From Anaerolineaceae bacterium (GTDB lineage: Bacteria; Chloroflexota; Anaerolineae; Anaerolineales; Anaerolineaceae), in assembly GCA_019429225.1 (NCBI GenBank), contig JAHYJK010000005.1, positions 1 through 54,888 on the forward strand: a stretch of 54,888 nucleotides of DNA, in the 5' to 3' direction. This document shows positions 7,585-15,668 of this stretch, one piece after another (the first letter of the stretch is position 1; every line of letters starts with the position of its first letter). A program made the translations under genes and the position numbers. Under the pieces are notes generated by a model. That model was not told the DNA's origin and ran no database searches. It saw only the letters and a program-made list of their open reading frames with translations.

Positions 7585-10149
7585 ATGCAAAAAATACGTA
7601 GCAAACAATTATCGATATTGTTGGTGTTCGTGTTTCTGGCGAGCCTACTGGCAGGATGCGCAGGCGAAGCGACCCCGGTAGAGACAGCACCGACCACAGC
7701 ACCAGTCGAAGCGACGGCAGAACCAACCAAAGAGGTGGTCGTCGAAGAGCCGACTGAAGTAGTGGTAGAGCTCCCGGAATACCCAATGGAAGTTGAAGAG
7801 TTGGGAACCGGAGACGTGCTGTGGACAAAAGAGGAAACAGCCGATGGATGGACAAAAGTGACCAACGAAGGCGGAACAACCCTGGGATATACAAAAGGCG
7901 CAGGGTTAGAGCTAATCCAGGTGGACGGATACGCATTTAAAGATCTGAACAAGAATGGATTATTGGATCAACATGAAGACTGGCGATTAGAAACCGAATT
8001 AAGAGCAGCCAGTGCGGCAAAAGAAATATCAGTAGAACAGATGATGGGCTTAAAGATGAACCCATTCGGCATCGGAACAGCCAGTGCCGAAGAAGTAGAT
8101 GATACAACCAAGAACCTATTAAACCTGGGATATAGAGATTTGCGGTTCCCGGGAGGAAGTGTAGAAGTAAACGTTGGATGGAATAATAAAATTCAGGAAT
8201 ACATCGAAGGGCTTGATGGCATCGTTATCCCCGCGACCTATATCGCTGACCCATTAGGTAGTGGCGTATCAAAATGGCCAAACAACCTGGGATTTGCAGC
8301 AACATTTGATCCTGACGTAGCAGCTGAATTTGGAAGATTAATGTCAGAAGAATGGCGAGCAATGGGATTAACAATGCAGATCGCGACACAAATGGACCTG
8401 GCAACAGAACCAAGATGGCGTAGGATCACCGGCACATTCGGAGAAGATCCGGCATTATCGATGGATATGGCGGTTGCGACAGTAAACGGATTCCAATCAT
8501 CCTATGATGAAAACGGCAATGATCTAGGTTGGGGATCCACCAGTGTAAACTGCCAGATGAAACACTTTCCCGGAGATGGGGCAGCGGAAGCTGGACGAGA
8601 ATCACACACAGTAGATGGAAAATACACAGTATATCCCGGTGGGCAATTCTTCACACAAATTATGCCATTCGTAGCCTGCTTAGATTTACCAGGGAAGACA
8701 GAATCAGTATCAGCAGCGATGACAAATTACTCAATCGCACTGGATGCCAATGGCGAAGCAATTAGTGATGAACGGACCGGAACAAGCGTTAACAGCTGGA
8801 TAATCAATACCTTGTTACGAGACACCTATGGATTTGACGGCTATATCCTGACAGACTTTGGTGTAGTATGGAAAGCAGGCGAGAACCCAGGTGACCCGGC
8901 AGCAGGTGGAAGAACACACGGAACGGAAGATTGGACAGCAGTTGAACGTGAGTTAGCAATCCTGACAGCAGGGGTAGACGGATTTGGTGGAGAAGGACGC
9001 GCAGGACAGCCAGACGTCGACATGGCAATGGAAGTCTATGCGCTTGGTGTAGAAGAATTGGGCCAGGAAGCCATGGATCAAATCATGATCGATTCAACAA
9101 GAAGAACACTGGTAACGTTCTTCAACGTAGGCGTAGTGGACAATCCATATCTTGACTTAGAATATGCCAAAGCAGTGGTAAACAGTGAAGCAAATAATGC
9201 AGCAGGCTATGAAGCACAGCTAAAAGCAATCGTCATGGTGAAAAATAGTGACGGTATCATAGGAAAAGCAGCAGCAGAAAAACCGACAGTCTATATTCCA
9301 ATGAAATACACACCAGAATCACAAGGTCGTCGTGGAATAACACCGGCATCAGCAAAACCGGTAATAGATGTAGAAGTAGCGAGCGAGTATTACAACGTAG
9401 TAACAGATACAATATCCGAAACACTAACCGGACCGAATGATGCAGATGGCAAACCCACATTATCAGAAAACGATATTGTACGAGCATCAGCGGAAGAGAT
9501 AGCAGCATGTGATTTTGCACTGGTCAAGATAACCAGCCCACAAAACGGAACACCAACGAATGATGGAACGGTAGAAGATTATGTGTACTTACCGAGATCA
9601 TTACAATACGGGCCATACACAGCAGATTCACAATATGTACGGTTGGAATCGATTGGTGGTGATTACATCGTATCAACAGAAGAAAATGAATACGGGGAAA
9701 AGACAGTAGAAGAAAAAGAGAACCGCTCGTATTATGGTGAAAGTGCCATCATCACCAATACAGGAGATCTGGACTTAGTACTATATGCTGCATCAGTAGC
9801 CGAGAAGGTAGTTGTAGCAGTAGAACTAACAAACCCGATGATATTCTCAGAGTTTGAAAGTGAAGTAGATGCAATCGTTTTAGGGTTTGGAGTGACAGAC
9901 AAAGCCTATCTAGATATTATCAGTGGACAGGTAGAACCATCCGGTTTACTGCCAATGCAAATGCCAGCAAACATGGAAACAGTCGAAGCACAATTTGAAG
10001 ATGTGCCACGCGACATGGAATGTTATGTAGATAGTGCAGGAAACACATATGACTTCACATTTGGTCTGGATTGGTCAGGTGTAATCGATGATGCACGCGT
10101 AGCGAAGTACAATGTTGCTCCGCTGGTAGGTGTATCACCATTTGAATAA
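7585..10149 (+). CDS. Secreted GH3 glycosidase lipoprotein, copy 1
   Basis: The start is ATG 7585, preceded by AGGAGG at 7575-7580; the longer GTG frame from 7510 has no such support. The 854-residue product has a lipoprotein signal with lipobox LLAGC (Cys25), then a Thr/Pro/Glu-rich linker of the kind common in Chloroflexota lipoproteins. The GH3 catalytic part contains the segment 'FKDLNKNGLLDQHEDW', which resembles a calcium loop, the KHFPGDG motif and nucleophile Asp424 in 'GYILTDFG'. The C-terminal GH3 domain ends with 'FTFGLDWSG'. It should sit on the outer face of the membrane and cleave beta-glycosides; the exact sugar is not evident. Codons strongly prefer A in third position, unlike the AT-rich neighbours. 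The gene is duplicated exactly at 15669-18233. Confidence 0.88.
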   Translation: MQKIRSKQLSILLVFVFLASLLAGCAGEATPVETAPTTAPVEATAEPTKEVVVEEPTEVVVELPEYPMEVEELGTGDVLWTKEETADGWTKVTNEGGTTLGYTKGAGLELIQVDGYAFKDLNKNGLLDQHEDWRLETELRAASAAKEISVEQMMGLKMNPFGIGTASAEEVDDTTKNLLNLGYRDLRFPGGSVEVNVGWNNKIQEYIEGLDGIVIPATYIADPLGSGVSKWPNNLGFAATFDPDVAAEFGRLMSEEWRAMGLTMQIATQMDLATEPRWRRITGTFGEDPALSMDMAVATVNGFQSSYDENGNDLGWGSTSVNCQMKHFPGDGAAEAGRESHTVDGKYTVYPGGQFFTQIMPFVACLDLPGKTESVSAAMTNYSIALDANGEAISDERTGTSVNSWIINTLLRDTYGFDGYILTDFGVVWKAGENPGDPAAGGRTHGTEDWTAVERELAILTAGVDGFGGEGRAGQPDVDMAMEVYALGVEELGQEAMDQIMIDSTRRTLVTFFNVGVVDNPYLDLEYAKAVVNSEANNAAGYEAQLKAIVMVKNSDGIIGKAAAEKPTVYIPMKYTPESQGRRGITPASAKPVIDVEVASEYYNVVTDTISETLTGPNDADGKPTLSENDIVRASAEEIAACDFALVKITSPQNGTPTNDGTVEDYVYLPRSLQYGPYTADSQYVRLESIGGDYIVSTEENEYGEKTVEEKENRSYYGESAIITNTGDLDLVLYAASVAEKVVVAVELTNPMIFSEFESEVDAIVLGFGVTDKAYLDIISGQVEPSGLLPMQMPANMETVEAQFEDVPRDMECYVDSAGNTYDFTFGLDWSGVIDDARVAKYNVAPLVGVSPFE

Positions 10150-10185
10150 AAACTAAGAGATAGAAATACAATTAGATGTAACAAG

Positions 10186-10230
10186 CTGCCCGTTCCATAG
10201 TTGATGACAAATCAGCTACGGGATGGGCAG
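10186..10230 (+). terminator. Hairpin after GH3 lipoprotein copy 1
   Basis: Arms of 15 bases at 10186-10200 and 10216-10230 pair along their whole length with two or three G-U wobbles, around a 15-base loop. There is no T tract, so this is a 3'-end stabilising structure or factor-assisted terminator rather than a classical intrinsic terminator. It is copied at 18270-18314. Confidence 0.45.
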
Positions 10231-10279
10231 TGTAAATGAAAAGACAAGGCATCATAGAAGATATAAGGGAAAATGAAAC

Positions 10280-10867
10280 ATGCAAGAATCAGTAATAAAA
10301 AATAAATGGAACAATTTCAGCGAGAAACACCCAAAGCTATCAAATTTTTTATATCAATTTCTTAAATTTTATTTATTTTCATTACTAGTAACGTTATTGC
10401 AATATTTAATGTTAACATTTTTGCCTGAAATATTATTTTCTGTCACAAACTGGATGGATAAGCCATTCCAGTTTATTCATGTCAATTTTTGGATTGTTGA
10501 TACATATGCATTTGATTATCCTGTGACCGGTGATGCAACCGGTGGTTTGGGATATTTTATTGCCTTTGCAATCACATTATTCGTTGCGCAATGTGTCAAT
10601 TTTCCGTTGCAGAGGAATGTCACATTTAAATCAAAAGGTAATGTGGCGTATCAGATTATGTGGTATTTTATTGCCTGGGTTTTAATCACCTTCACCTGTA
10701 GTTTGTTGGCTTCCATTTATGTGCCGATTCTAAAAGAATATATTGAAACCGCGGTTTACAACATCGTGATTACGGTTGTGAATGGTGGTGTACAGATGGT
10801 AATTTATTTTCCAATTTACAAAATAATTTTTCCGGAAGGATCTAAAACTGAAATTGCAACTAAGTGA
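10280..10867 (+). CDS. GtrA-like membrane protein (putative lipid-linked sugar flippase)
   Basis: A 195-residue protein with four predicted membrane helices. The C-terminal half fits the GtrA family: a helix with 'AQCVNFPLQRNVTFKSKG', then two hydrophobic segments with 'NGGVQMVIYFPIYKIIF'. GtrA proteins help move undecaprenyl-phosphate-linked sugars across the membrane or associate with such synthases. The insertion between helices 1 and 2 (about residues 55-90) is longer than in phage GtrA. AAGGGA lies nine bases before the ATG. It is the first gene of the module bracketed by the repeats, and its neighbours GT2 and Glf support a role in surface glycan assembly. Confidence 0.78.
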   Translation: MQESVIKNKWNNFSEKHPKLSNFLYQFLKFYLFSLLVTLLQYLMLTFLPEILFSVTNWMDKPFQFIHVNFWIVDTYAFDYPVTGDATGGLGYFIAFAITLFVAQCVNFPLQRNVTFKSKGNVAYQIMWYFIAWVLITFTCSLLASIYVPILKEYIETAVYNIVITVVNGGVQMVIYFPIYKIIFPEGSKTEIATK

Positions 10868-10891
10868 CAAAGGAGTAGGAGGAAAATTCGT

Positions 10892-13267
10892 TTGAAGAAG
10901 ATAAATTTTAACGACAATTGGCAGTATGGTCACCTGGATCAAAACGACAAAACGGCTATCTCAATCCCTCACGATGCTATGTTTTTAGAAAAAAGAACTG
11001 CTGATAGCGTTGGAGATTTCAATATCAGCTGGTTTGAAGGGCTTGATTATTGGTATGAAAAATCATTTCAGGCTGTCGATGAATTTTTCACAAATAATGT
11101 CATTGTTGAATTTGAAGGCGTATATCAAAACGCAGAAGTATTTTTAAATGAACAACTGATAGCCAACAGACCATATGGCTATAGCAATTTTTATGCGGAT
11201 ATGACTGGAAAAATAAAAGAAGGCACTAATGTGCTCAGGGTTATTGTTAAAAATTCAATGCAACCTAACAGCAGATGGTATACAGGCTCTGGGATATACA
11301 GACCCGTTCACCTATATTTGTTACCACAAGAGCATATAGAATTGAATGGTATACAAATAAAGACTTTGGATCACACACGAGGTGAAATAGGAATTCGTAT
11401 TAAAACAAATTACCCTGGAGAGGCTAAAATTGAAATTTTCGACGGAGAGAGTGTTATTCTATCTCTAAAGGAAAAACTGGCAGGGGATTCGAAAATTGTT
11501 TGCGACGTGCCTGAAGCAAAGCTTTGGTCAACTGAATTTGCTCATTTATATAAATGCAAAGTAACATTCCTGGATGATGAACAATCCGTAGAATTTGGAA
11601 TAAGATCAATTCAATACGATGCAAAGAGCGGTTTTTGTATAAATGGTGAAAGAGTTATTTTAAGAGGGGCTTGTATCCACCACGATAATGGTTTGTTAGG
11701 TGCTTGTGCATATGATTTTGCTGAAGAAAGAAAAGTCAAAATCCTTAAAGAAGCAGGTTATAACGCAATTCGCTCCGCACACAATCCTTGCTCCAAAGCT
11801 TTACTTAAAGCATGTGACGAACAAGGTATGTTAGTTGTGGATGAATTTGTTGACTGTTGGTATATCCACAAGACAAAATATGACTATGTGAATTATTTTG
11901 AAGATTGGTGGCAAATTGATTTAAATGATATGGTAGAAAAGGATTTTAACCATCCTTCTGTAATTATGTATTCTATTGGAAATGAAGTCTCAGAAACTGC
12001 TCAAAAAAGAGGCATTGAACTCACAGGGCAAATGACGGAATACTTACATAGTTTAGATGACAGTCGACCGGTTACCTGTGGCATTAATGTGTTTTTTAAC
12101 TATTTAAGTTCATTGGGATTCGGTGTATACACAGATGAAAAAGCTGAGCAAGCGTTCATAAATGCCGAAAAGGGGGGAAACAAGAAAAATGCAGTAGGTA
12201 GTGAATTTTTCAACCGGCTGGCAGGTAAGCTTGGTGACAAAACAATGAAATTGGGAGCGACACTAAGAGGCAGTGATTTAAAAACTAAAGACGCATTCGC
12301 AAACCTTGATATATCTGGGTACAATTACGGCATATTAAGATATAAAAAAGATCTAAAAAAATATCCTGAAAGATTAATTTTAGGTAGCGAAACTTTTTGT
12401 AAGGATGCCTCTAAGTTCATGAAATTAGCGCAGCAATATCCGGCAATTATTGGGGACTTTGTTTGGGCAGGTATGGACTATTTGGGTGAGGCCGGAATTG
12501 GGGCTCATGAATATAAAGACTATGCAAAAGATTTTTCTATCGGAGTAGGGTGGATTAGTTCTGGTAGCGGTAGAATAGATTTAACCGGGAAACAATTAGC
12601 AGAAGCAGCTTATACCAGGGTCGCATTTGGAGTTGACCCTATTCATGTTGCAGTTGTACCGGTTGATAACTTCAAAAACCAGCATTCTCCATCAGCTTGG
12701 AAGATGACAAACGCCCGGGAAAGTTGGTCATGGAACGGGTGCGACGGAATGATGACAAAGGTTGATGTTTATGCCAACGCCTACAAAATAGAATTATATG
12801 TAAATGATAAATTAGTAGGCACGAAAAAGAATGTGAAAAATTGCAGAGCATATTTTAAAACAAAATATTATTCTGGTGAGATAAAGGCTATAGCATATGA
12901 CAAAAAAGGGAATAAAAAAGCGTCTACAATTTTAAAGACAGCTGAAGAAAACACAGTTTTGGGAATTTATCCAGAGTCTCATGAAATAAAAAAAGAAGAC
13001 CTTGCATATGTCAGATTCAAATACACAGATAAATTTGGTATATTGAAACCATTAACAAAGGGAAGAATAGACCTTAAAGTTTCAGGTGGAAAATTGCTCG
13101 GGTTTGGACACGCCTGTCCTTATAATGAAGTTGGATATTTAAACGATTTTTCAGACACGTATTATGGTGAAGCGCTTGCAATAATAAAGCCGGAAAGCGA
13201 TCGCATAATATTGCAAGCAACAAGCCCTTTCGGTGAAGGAAACGTTGAGATTAAAGTTGTTGATTAA
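10892..13267 (+). CDS. Glycoside hydrolase family 2 (beta-galactosidase/glucuronidase/mannosidase superfamily)
   Basis: Starts at TTG 10892, set by AGGAGG at 10877-10882 nine bases upstream; 791 residues and no signal peptide. Domain order is a GH2 sugar-binding jelly roll (about 1-150), an Ig-like domain (about 155-245) and a TIM barrel (about 250-580). The acid/base is Glu365 in 'SIGNEVSE' and the nucleophile is probably Glu500 in 'LGSETF'. C-terminal Ig-like domains follow. The residue pattern 'RGACIHHDNGLLGACAYDFAEE' is typical of GH2 enzymes from Clostridia. Substrate is uncertain; a beta-galactoside is a reasonable guess given glf nearby, but nothing in the sequence proves it. Confidence 0.87.
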   Translation: MKKINFNDNWQYGHLDQNDKTAISIPHDAMFLEKRTADSVGDFNISWFEGLDYWYEKSFQAVDEFFTNNVIVEFEGVYQNAEVFLNEQLIANRPYGYSNFYADMTGKIKEGTNVLRVIVKNSMQPNSRWYTGSGIYRPVHLYLLPQEHIELNGIQIKTLDHTRGEIGIRIKTNYPGEAKIEIFDGESVILSLKEKLAGDSKIVCDVPEAKLWSTEFAHLYKCKVTFLDDEQSVEFGIRSIQYDAKSGFCINGERVILRGACIHHDNGLLGACAYDFAEERKVKILKEAGYNAIRSAHNPCSKALLKACDEQGMLVVDEFVDCWYIHKTKYDYVNYFEDWWQIDLNDMVEKDFNHPSVIMYSIGNEVSETAQKRGIELTGQMTEYLHSLDDSRPVTCGINVFFNYLSSLGFGVYTDEKAEQAFINAEKGGNKKNAVGSEFFNRLAGKLGDKTMKLGATLRGSDLKTKDAFANLDISGYNYGILRYKKDLKKYPERLILGSETFCKDASKFMKLAQQYPAIIGDFVWAGMDYLGEAGIGAHEYKDYAKDFSIGVGWISSGSGRIDLTGKQLAEAAYTRVAFGVDPIHVAVVPVDNFKNQHSPSAWKMTNARESWSWNGCDGMMTKVDVYANAYKIELYVNDKLVGTKKNVKNCRAYFKTKYYSGEIKAIAYDKKGNKKASTILKTAEENTVLGIYPESHEIKKEDLAYVRFKYTDKFGILKPLTKGRIDLKVSGGKLLGFGHACPYNEVGYLNDFSDTYYGEALAIIKPESDRIILQATSPFGEGNVEIKVVD

Positions 13268-13296
13268 ACCTATGGGCTAATAAGGAACAGATTTGG

Positions 13297-14313
13297 TTGA
13301 AACTTTTAACTGTTGTAATTCCCTGTTATAACTCACAGAATTATATGCAAAAATGTATAAATTCTGTTTTGCCTGGTGGCGAAGATCTTGAGGTATTAAT
13401 CATAAACGATGGATCGACAGACAATACTGGTGTCATCGCAGACTTTTATGCGAGTCGGTATCCGAGTATTGTGAAAGTGATCCATCAAAAAAATAAAGGG
13501 CATGGGGGTGCAATTAATACGGGCATAAAAAATGCTAAAGGCATCTATTTTAAAGTGGTTGACAGTGATGATTGGATTGATTCTAAAGCGTTGCTTCAAA
13601 TAATAAATAAATTACAACAACTCAGACAAGATAGAATATTTATCGATATGTTGGTCAGTAATTATATTTATGATAAGCAAGGGGTCACCAGGAAAGCTGT
13701 TATGAATTATGAAAAAATATTACCTAAAAATCGAATATTTTCCTGGAATGAGGCTGGTCATTTCAGAAAAGGCAAATATTTATTAATGCACTCAATAATC
13801 TATAAGACGAGTGTTTTGCATGAGTGTGGACTTCAATTACCTGAACATACGTTTTATGTAGATAATCTTTTTGTTTACTTACCCCTGCCATACATAAAAA
13901 CTATGTATTACTTAAGTGTTGATTTCTATCATTATTATATAGGTAGGGATGATCAGTCCATAAATGAGAAAGTTATGATTGAGAGAATTGACCAGCAAAT
14001 AAAAGTGAATAAGCTTATGATCGAACTGGTCGATCTTAAAAAACTGAAAAACCAAAAGACTCGGCGATATATGTTTAATTATTTAGAGATTATTACAATG
14101 GTTACCGCGGTACTCTTAATTCGCTCTGGTGAAGAAGGTAATTTTTATAAAAGAAAAGCTTTTTGGAAATACATAAAAGGAAATGATCTGTGGTTATATT
14201 TAAAATTGCGATTTGGAGTAATGGGTATGGCATTAAATTTACCCGGTAAAATTGGACGTAAAATCACAGTGAAAATTTATACCTTATCAAGGTATATTTA
14301 CGGATTTAATTAA
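13297..14313 (+). CDS. GT2 family glycosyltransferase
   Basis: Starts at TTG 13297 after AAGGAACAG; 338 residues. It has a GT-A fold: 'VVIPCYNSQNYMQKCINSV' at the N-terminus, 'IINDGSTDNT' for nucleotide-sugar binding, 'NKGHGGAINTG', and the metal-binding DSDD of 'FKVVDSDDWID'. The C-terminal third is basic with one amphipathic or weakly hydrophobic segment, suggesting peripheral membrane attachment. It lies seven bases before the glf frame, so it may well use UDP-galactofuranose, though GT2 members use many donors and acceptors. Strongly AT-rich codon use like the rest of the module. Confidence 0.88.
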   Translation: MKLLTVVIPCYNSQNYMQKCINSVLPGGEDLEVLIINDGSTDNTGVIADFYASRYPSIVKVIHQKNKGHGGAINTGIKNAKGIYFKVVDSDDWIDSKALLQIINKLQQLRQDRIFIDMLVSNYIYDKQGVTRKAVMNYEKILPKNRIFSWNEAGHFRKGKYLLMHSIIYKTSVLHECGLQLPEHTFYVDNLFVYLPLPYIKTMYYLSVDFYHYYIGRDDQSINEKVMIERIDQQIKVNKLMIELVDLKKLKNQKTRRYMFNYLEIITMVTAVLLIRSGEEGNFYKRKAFWKYIKGNDLWLYLKLRFGVMGMALNLPGKIGRKITVKIYTLSRYIYGFN

Positions 14314-14319
14314 AAAATA

Positions 14320-15432
14320 ATGGTTGAAAAAATGTATGATTATTTAATCGTTGGAGCTGGTTTATATGGCTCAGTTTTTGCACATGAAGCGAAAAAAAGG
14401 GGTAAATCCTGCCTGGTTATTGACAAAAGACCCCATATAGGGGGCAATTGTTATACTGAAAGAATAGAAGATATAGAAATTCATGTATATGGTGCACACA
14501 TTTTTCACACTAGTGATAAAGATATTTGGGATTATGTCAATCAGTTTGCCCGGTTTAACAGGTTTATAAATTCTCCAATAGCCAAATACCACGATAGGAT
14601 TTTCAATCTCCCGCTCAATATGAACACTTTTAATGAATTGTGGGGGACAGTGACGCCTGAACAAGCGAAACAAAAAATAAAAGAACAAACAGAAAAGTAT
14701 AAGGATATAAAGCCAACAAATTTAGAAGAGCAAGTCCTTTACCTTGTTGGTGAAGACATATATGAAGTTCTAATTAAAAGCTATACGGAAAAACAGTGGG
14801 GGAGGAAATGTTATGAACTTCCCCCTTTTATAATTCAAAGGCTACCGATACGATTTACGTATAACAATAATTATTATGATGATTCATACCAGGGGATTCC
14901 GATTAATGGGTATACGGATATGATAAAAAATATTTTAGTTGGAATTGAAGTCAGGTTGAATACAAATTTTTTTGAAGAATATAAAAATTTTCGAAAATAC
15001 GCCAACAAATTAGTGTGGACCGGTATGATAGATGAGTATTATTCATATAAATTTGGAAGGCTTCAATACCGGAGCCTTCGATTTCAAACTGAGAAATTAA
15101 ATATAGATAATTTCCAAGGCAATGCGGTAGTGAATTATACGGATTCCTACACACCTTTTACCAGAATTATAGAACACAAACATTTTAATTTTGTTGAACA
15201 AGAAACGACTGTGATAACCCGTGAATATCCTTTAGAATGGAATTATGGTGAAGAGCCATATTATCCGATCAATGATGAAAAAAACAATTTAATTTATAAC
15301 GAAATTGAGAAGCAAGCAAAAAAGGATACTGATGTAATCTTTGGTGGAAGGTTGGGAAATTACAAGTATTATGATATGGATAAAGTAATTCGCAAATCTT
15401 TGGATGATGCAAAAAAAGAATTGGGCAAGTAA
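14320..15432 (+). CDS. glf: UDP-galactopyranose mutase
   Basis: A 370-residue flavoenzyme that converts UDP-galactopyranose to UDP-galactofuranose, the donor for galactofuranose-containing glycans. The N-terminus has the FAD-binding Rossmann motif 'DYLIVGAGLYGSVFAHEA' and the family hallmark 'RPHIGGNCYTE'. 'VYGAHIFHTSD', 'YTEKQWGR', the substrate-binding 'RFTYNNNYYDD' and the C-terminal 'GRLGNYKYYDMD' are all present, and the length is normal. An in-frame ATG at 14332 is an equally possible start because neither has a clear ribosome site. The gene ends 12 bases before repeat copy 2. Confidence 0.95.
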   Translation: MVEKMYDYLIVGAGLYGSVFAHEAKKRGKSCLVIDKRPHIGGNCYTERIEDIEIHVYGAHIFHTSDKDIWDYVNQFARFNRFINSPIAKYHDRIFNLPLNMNTFNELWGTVTPEQAKQKIKEQTEKYKDIKPTNLEEQVLYLVGEDIYEVLIKSYTEKQWGRKCYELPPFIIQRLPIRFTYNNNYYDDSYQGIPINGYTDMIKNILVGIEVRLNTNFFEEYKNFRKYANKLVWTGMIDEYYSYKFGRLQYRSLRFQTEKLNIDNFQGNAVVNYTDSYTPFTRIIEHKHFNFVEQETTVITREYPLEWNYGEEPYYPINDEKNNLIYNEIEKQAKKDTDVIFGGRLGNYKYYDMDKVIRKSLDDAKKELGK

Positions 15433-15668
15433 AGATAACCCAAGTAAAAGAGGAAAAAGCAGAAGTAATAAAATAAAGTAAACAACCACAGGCTAAAAGA
15501 AGGGGAACTCACTTGCGTAAGGGAAACAACCACTTACGCAAAATAAACAATAAAGCCGGATTATAAATGCTACTATCACCCAGAATAGACTAAGTGTGTT
15601 TGGAAACATGTTCTCTAAACGCAGGCTATTTCACCACAGATCCGCAAAACAAACAAATAGGAGGAGAA

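Larger units (their letters stand above)
7361..10242 (+). repeat. Direct repeat copy 1 (2,882 bp) carrying a GH3 lipoprotein gene
   Basis: Matches 15445-18326 at a constant offset of 8,084 bp. The encoded proteins are identical residue for residue, and all the nucleotide stretches I compared agree, including the leader and the 3' hairpin. The match begins inside the histidine kinase gene at its last ten codons and ends just after the hairpin. Outside these limits the sequences differ at once (A versus G at 7360/15444, G versus C at 10243/18327). No terminal inverted repeats, target duplication or transposase are visible, so it is not an insertion sequence. Confidence 0.95.

Noticed and set aside
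7542-7952. Reverse-strand frames of 129-136 codons opposite the GH3 lipoprotein genes
   Set aside because: They are mirror frames of the biased A/C-rich codons of the lipoprotein linker, with no ribosome site and no family resemblance.
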